64,000 nt of DNA, taken from the NCBI GenBank assembly GCA_964437415.1, contig CAYTGN010000017.1:17248-81247 (forward strand). Reading direction: 5' to 3'. A program made the position numbers and the translations under genes. Below the pieces are notes generated by a model. It worked only from the letters and a program-made list of their open reading frames with translations. It was not told where the DNA came from and searched no databases. Below are positions 60,472 to 64,000 of the stretch, piece after piece. Source of the DNA: CADEDV01 sp964437415. GTDB taxonomy: Bacteria > Bacteroidota > Bacteroidia > Chitinophagales > Chitinophagaceae. The stretch's first letter is position 1, and every line of letters starts with the position of its first letter.

Positions 60472-62061
60472 TTACCTCAGCTTCAGCATCGGCCGCACCT
60501 GCTGAGTGGGGCCGTTTTGCAAACGGGCATAATATACGCCGTTGGGCAGGCCGCCGGCCTCAAAACTAATGGTGTAGGTGCCGGGAGTATAGTCCCTGTC
60601 CACCGGTGTCCGCACCACACGGCCCAGCATATCTATGATCTGCACTAAGGTGTGGCCGCCTTTTGTTTTGAATTTGATCGTCGTATTTTCTGTAAACGGA
60701 TTGGGATAGTTGGTAATAAGCTCCTCTCCTGCTGTTTGGTTGGGATCATCCACACTCGTAGTGCGGCAGGAAGCATCATTCACAATATTGAGACTTTGGA
60801 AATTCTGAAAAAGAATCGTTTGCAACGTGGCCGGCGGCACACAAAACCATTTTTCCAAAATGGAAGCATACACACTCCGGAAATCATACTGCATCGGTAT
60901 GTTATCATTCACCGTTGAGCCCGTTGGTATGGAAGGATTGGTGCCGGTGATGCCCGGTGTCACCTGTTTGCCAAACAATATCATCGGTGCGGCGGCGCCA
61001 TGGTCGGTGCCGGTGCTGGAATTGGATTTGATACGGCGGCCAAATTCGGAAAAGGTCATCCCCACCACCCTGTCCTGCACACCGAGAAACTGGCAATCAT
61101 CCACAAAAGCTTTGATGGCATCCGACACATTCTTTAAAAGGTTGGCATGAACACCGGTGGTGGTATCACCAGCTTCTGTTTGGGAAGCATGGGTATCAAA
61201 CCCGCCATAGCTCACCATATATATCCTTGTTTTCAATCCGCCTTTCACCAGTCTTGCCACAATCTTCAACTGGTCGGCGAGGGAATTATTGGCAGGATAA
61301 GCCGCCTGTTGTGTCACCAGGCTGGCCGCATTCTGAATGCGGATACCATATTGATTGGTCTGGCTGGCAATGGTGCGGATATAGGTCAGCTCAAAACCCA
61401 TCGGGTTGTTGGGTGCCGGGTCCAGCACATTGTTCAGCAGGTTATAAAAACTCGTAGGGTTGGTGATGCTCATACCCATGTTCATGTTTGGCCCCTGCAA
61501 GGAGAGTGAAGTAACGGAACCGATCTGAATGGCCAGCGGGTCGGGCATGGTGCTGTTGGGATAACCTTCAGGATAATTGGGATATTCTGTATTCAGGTAA
61601 CGGCCCACCCAGCCCGAATTTACCACCTGGTCACTGGAAGATCCGCTCATCCAGATGTCTGTAGCCCGGAAATGCGAAAAGTTTGGTGAGGGATAACCGA
61701 CAGACTGGATGATATTTAATTTTTGTTCATTGAACAGAGTTTGCAAACCCGTCATGGATGGATGCAAACCAGTGGCTGCATTACCATTTAAAGGAAGAAT
61801 GCGGTTTTGCGGAATGGCCACATTGCTTCTTGCATTATAATAAGCGCTGTAGTTGGAAATTGGTATAACGGTATTCAACCCGTCGTTACCACCGCTGAGT
61901 TGTACGATCACCAGCACATGGTCGGTGTCAATGGCAGGATTCAGCAGGGCCTGCATCAGTGGTGAATTCTGGTTGAATGCCTTTACTGCATAGCCATCCA
62001 CCACCGCAGGAATGACAGCGGCAGCGGGAACTGTATGGCGTAAAAAATCTCTTCTTTTCAT
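60472..62061 (-). CDS. DUF1501 protein with Tat signal and T9SS sorting domain
   Basis: 529 aa. Twin-arginine start MKRRDFLRHTVPAAAVIPAV (RRxFL motif), DUF1501 body with VIVQLSGGNDGLNTVIP, SFSHFRATDIW-like NFSHFRATDIWMSGSS, YGGFDTHASQ and FGRRIKSNSSTGTDHGAAAPM, which is the alkaline-phosphatase/sulfatase-like DUF1501 pattern. The last ~85 residues are a type IX secretion C-terminal domain: NYPNPFTENTTIKF, VQIIDMLGRVV, GTYTISFEAGGLPNGVYYARLQ and a basic end. So it carries a Tat export signal and a T9SS sorting signal. It lies 22 bp after the DUF1800 gene, its constant partner in many genomes. Confidence 0.88.
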   Translation of the reverse strand: MKRRDFLRHTVPAAAVIPAVVDGYAVKAFNQNSPLMQALLNPAIDTDHVLVIVQLSGGNDGLNTVIPISNYSAYYNARSNVAIPQNRILPLNGNAATGLHPSMTGLQTLFNEQKLNIIQSVGYPSPNFSHFRATDIWMSGSSSDQVVNSGWVGRYLNTEYPNYPEGYPNSTMPDPLAIQIGSVTSLSLQGPNMNMGMSITNPTSFYNLLNNVLDPAPNNPMGFELTYIRTIASQTNQYGIRIQNAASLVTQQAAYPANNSLADQLKIVARLVKGGLKTRIYMVSYGGFDTHASQTEAGDTTTGVHANLLKNVSDAIKAFVDDCQFLGVQDRVVGMTFSEFGRRIKSNSSTGTDHGAAAPMILFGKQVTPGITGTNPSIPTGSTVNDNIPMQYDFRSVYASILEKWFCVPPATLQTILFQNFQSLNIVNDASCRTTSVDDPNQTAGEELITNYPNPFTENTTIKFKTKGGHTLVQIIDMLGRVVRTPVDRDYTPGTYTISFEAGGLPNGVYYARLQNGPTQQVRPMLKLR

Positions 62062-62083
62062 GATGCTGGTTTTGGGTCTGGGA

Positions 62084-63745
62084 TCAGGATAGTTGGTATT
62101 CGGATAAATTCATCAGGTATTGATACAGGCTTTTGAGGCGGTTGTTGACAATATTATAACTGGTCATATCTGCAGGATTGATGAGAAAGGCATTCCAGGC
62201 ATTGGTCCAGTAATAATCCTGTGTTTGCCCGCTCAGCAGAATCTGTTCTTTCAGTTGTTGTTTGGAGGTGGATGATAAAGGCACCCGGTAGAGGATAGCC
62301 AGCGCATCATCCAGCAATGCATTCGGATCTGCAGGATTGGGCAGTGATTGGGTAAAGCTTACTGCATCAATCACAATTTTTTTCCCGTTGCGGGTGTAGC
62401 CGTTGTTGATCATGATGTCTGTAAACTGGTTTCGCTTCGGCAATGTGTCCGAGTTGATCCACATTTCATGAAACTGCGGTTCCTGGTAATAGGCCGGCCA
62501 TCCCGACACATCCGGCGGATCACCCACATCCTGCCCCATCAGCGCTGTCCAGTTGCGCAGGTAGTTCCACATGCCGTATGCATCTGCATATTCAGCAACC
62601 GAAGCGGGAAACTGCACACCAAACTCCCTTATGGCGCCGATGGCGAGGTCAACCGGGCTTTTGATGAGGCAACCGCGGTTGAGCACATCAAAGAAATGTT
62701 CACTTTTCAACAAAGCCGACAACACCGGCCTGATATCATAATTATTGCTGCGGAAAATATCGGAGAGTGGTTCAATCACATTTGTCTCAGCCGCTGCATC
62801 TATTTTATAATAAATGAACCACCGGTAAAGGCAACGGCAGATATATTTAGCTGTTTCGTCTTTGGCAAACAGCATGGCGAGCAGGTCATCTGTTTCCTGT
62901 GCGCCGGCAGCGCCGCTGCGGCCGGTGATCGTGGTGCCGCTGAAATAAGAAGAAAATGTTTTGTTGTTACTATCATGCCGGGTGGGATCGAAGAACACCG
63001 TGAAGTTGGTGGGATTGATGCGCCAGCCGGTGAGCACCCTTGCGGCTGTGATCACATCGGGCTCGGTGTAGGCCACTGTCGGGCCTTTGCCTAATGTATA
63101 CAATTCTTTCAGTTCTCTTGCATAGTTTTCATCGGGGGCTGATGCTGTGTTGAGGTAGCCGTTCAGGTAGATCAGCATACCGGGATCAAGGGTCACATCT
63201 TTCACCATCTGCCTGAAACTGCCGAGGCAGTCGCGGCGCAACAGGTCATTATGTAAATACATGAAATGAGAAATACCGATCACCTGGGTTTCGGTGCCAA
63301 AATGATCGGCCCAGAACAGTGTCAGTTTTTCACGGATGCTCCTGTCCTGGTTGATCATCACACCGGCCCACCATTTTTTAAAAGAGTTGCGGCGCTGGTT
63401 GTTCAGCATATTATCGGTGGTGGGATTATTGATCCAGGTGGCGCCTGCCGGCACGGTTGCGTCTGGAACATTTGGGCTGTAATCATTCACCGGAGGTGAA
63501 GGCAAAGGCGCTGTGGGGTTGAGCAGTTCATCAACGGACTGGCTCATGCTGCGGGTGAGGAAATAGTCAATGTCGGCTTTGCGGGAGCCAAACATCGTTC
63601 GCTTCAGCAGGTGCTGCACTTCATCTTTTGTCCATGGGCCGCTATACGGGTTCAATCCCGACTGGGTGCGATAGGTCTTGTTTTCTGAAATGACCGGGGC
63701 GGATTTTTTTTTCTTCCGGGCGGCCAGGAATTCTCTTCTGTCCAT
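62084..63745 (-). CDS. DUF1800 family protein
   Basis: 553 aa. DUF1800 pattern: HLLKRTMFGSRKADIDYFL, IREKLTLFWADHFGTE, LRRDCLGSFRQMVKDVTLDPGMLIYLNGY in family order, NYARELKELYTLG, RVLTGW and DVSGWPAYY. The N-terminus MDRREFLAARKKKKS has a twin-arginine-like RREFL but no hydrophobic segment after it, so it may be a remnant rather than a working signal. DUF1800 and DUF1501 genes are paired across many phyla; their joint function is unknown. No T9SS domain at this C-terminus. Confidence 0.87.
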   Translation of the reverse strand: MDRREFLAARKKKKSAPVISENKTYRTQSGLNPYSGPWTKDEVQHLLKRTMFGSRKADIDYFLTRSMSQSVDELLNPTAPLPSPPVNDYSPNVPDATVPAGATWINNPTTDNMLNNQRRNSFKKWWAGVMINQDRSIREKLTLFWADHFGTETQVIGISHFMYLHNDLLRRDCLGSFRQMVKDVTLDPGMLIYLNGYLNTASAPDENYARELKELYTLGKGPTVAYTEPDVITAARVLTGWRINPTNFTVFFDPTRHDSNNKTFSSYFSGTTITGRSGAAGAQETDDLLAMLFAKDETAKYICRCLYRWFIYYKIDAAAETNVIEPLSDIFRSNNYDIRPVLSALLKSEHFFDVLNRGCLIKSPVDLAIGAIREFGVQFPASVAEYADAYGMWNYLRNWTALMGQDVGDPPDVSGWPAYYQEPQFHEMWINSDTLPKRNQFTDIMINNGYTRNGKKIVIDAVSFTQSLPNPADPNALLDDALAILYRVPLSSTSKQQLKEQILLSGQTQDYYWTNAWNAFLINPADMTSYNIVNNRLKSLYQYLMNLSEYQLS

Positions 63746-63904
63746 AGCGATGGTTTGGTTTCCGGTTGGTTGATTTTTAAACAGGAAAAAGGTTTAAGCA
63801 ATCTTGCAAATATCAGGCCCTGCAGTGCCGGAAAGGGAAAATTCATGGGTGGATAGTATATATCCTTCGTAAAGGGGAAACCGCAACAGCGAATAGCAGC
63901 CTGA

Positions 63905-64000
63905 AGGGTTGGCAACCCTGGGTAACGCCAGCTCAGAAAATCAAAAGACAGAAACTGCGAATTGCAGGTGAGAACTGCGACTTGAAGGGTTGCCAACCTT
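63905..64000. repeat. Palindromic repeats of the AAGGTTGGCAACCTT family
   Basis: AGGGTTG-G-CAACCCT at 63905-63919, followed by GGGTAACGCC, and AAGGGTTGCCAACCTT at 63985-64000. The same palindrome plus TAACGCC tail occurs after the MutS-like gene at 49233-49257. The 255-bp region 63746-64000 contains no supported gene. Confidence 0.65.

Noticed and set aside
63652..63996. 114-codon minus-strand frame at the right edge
   Set aside because: It overlaps the start of the DUF1800 gene in another frame, has irregular composition and runs through the palindromic repeats; no protein features.
1..64000. Prophage, insertion sequence, tRNA, rRNA or anti-phage defence island
   Set aside because: No transposase, integrase, phage structural gene, tRNA-like or rRNA sequence, toxin-antitoxin or known defence module was recognised in any part of the window.

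Overview
The window is chromosomal DNA from a member of the Bacteroidota, probably Chitinophagaceae (phylum secure, family an inference). Evidence: two SusC/SusD pairs, many SPII lipoproteins, a type IX secretion C-terminal sorting domain, PorT- and RemB-like outer-membrane proteins, a MenG/UbiE-PorT gene pair, and promoter boxes of the Bacteroidota TTTG / TAnnTTTG type.

Region 1 (1-11358, all minus strand) is a carbohydrate/peptidoglycan-type utilisation locus: two tandem secreted N-acyl-D-amino-acid deacylase paralogues, then SusC, SusD, two sialidase-fold (BNR) proteins and the start of a further secreted protein cut by the window edge. A cupin-AraC regulator (11872) is divergent to it. 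Region 2 (12905-13968) is a small, G-rich, translationally coupled pair: an SRAP (YedK/HMCES-type) protein and a 101-aa protein of unknown function.

Region 3 (14129-40220, all minus strand) is a second, larger utilisation locus read from a sodium:solute symporter and a DapA/NanA-like aldolase through SusC/SusD, two calcineurin-like phosphoesterase lipoproteins, two NHL-repeat proteins, two BNR proteins, an aberrant Nramp-fold transporter, a TIM-barrel sugar isomerase/epimerase, a YidR-like (DUF3748) lipoprotein, a FucI-fold isomerase, an AraB-like kinase, a PafA-like and a PhoD-like phosphatase and an aldo/keto reductase. Its divergent regulator (40459) is a paralogue of the one in region 1. 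Many functions occur as adjacent paralogous pairs. The layout suggests import of a glycan or sugar acid, periplasmic removal of acyl and phosphate decorations, then isomerase/kinase/aldolase catabolism. The substrate cannot be named from sequence.

Region 4 (41694-64000) is mixed housekeeping and envelope DNA: DUF1801, DUF1330, menG/ubiE-porT, a gene broken by an in-frame TGA, RemB-like protein, dihydroorotase with an in-frame palindromic insertion, a short MutS-like ATPase behind a 100-bp tandem repeat, three tandem paralogues of an undescribed membrane-anchored protein with a lipocalin-like C-terminus, a YifB/ComM ATPase, an ABC exporter, a cysteine-less rhodanese, a DUF4625 lipoprotein, a DUF2721 protein, a TonB-dependent receptor with a striking promoter/operator overlap, a small membrane protein, and a DUF1800/DUF1501 pair. 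Dispersed palindromic repeats lie between several of these genes.

Strongest candidates for something undescribed: the three-gene membrane/lipocalin-like array (49356-52402), the Nramp-fold transporter without either metal-binding motif (25456-26682), and the operator repeats coinciding with both promoter boxes of the TonB receptor (59798-59838). All family assignments come from reading motifs by eye; no database search was run.
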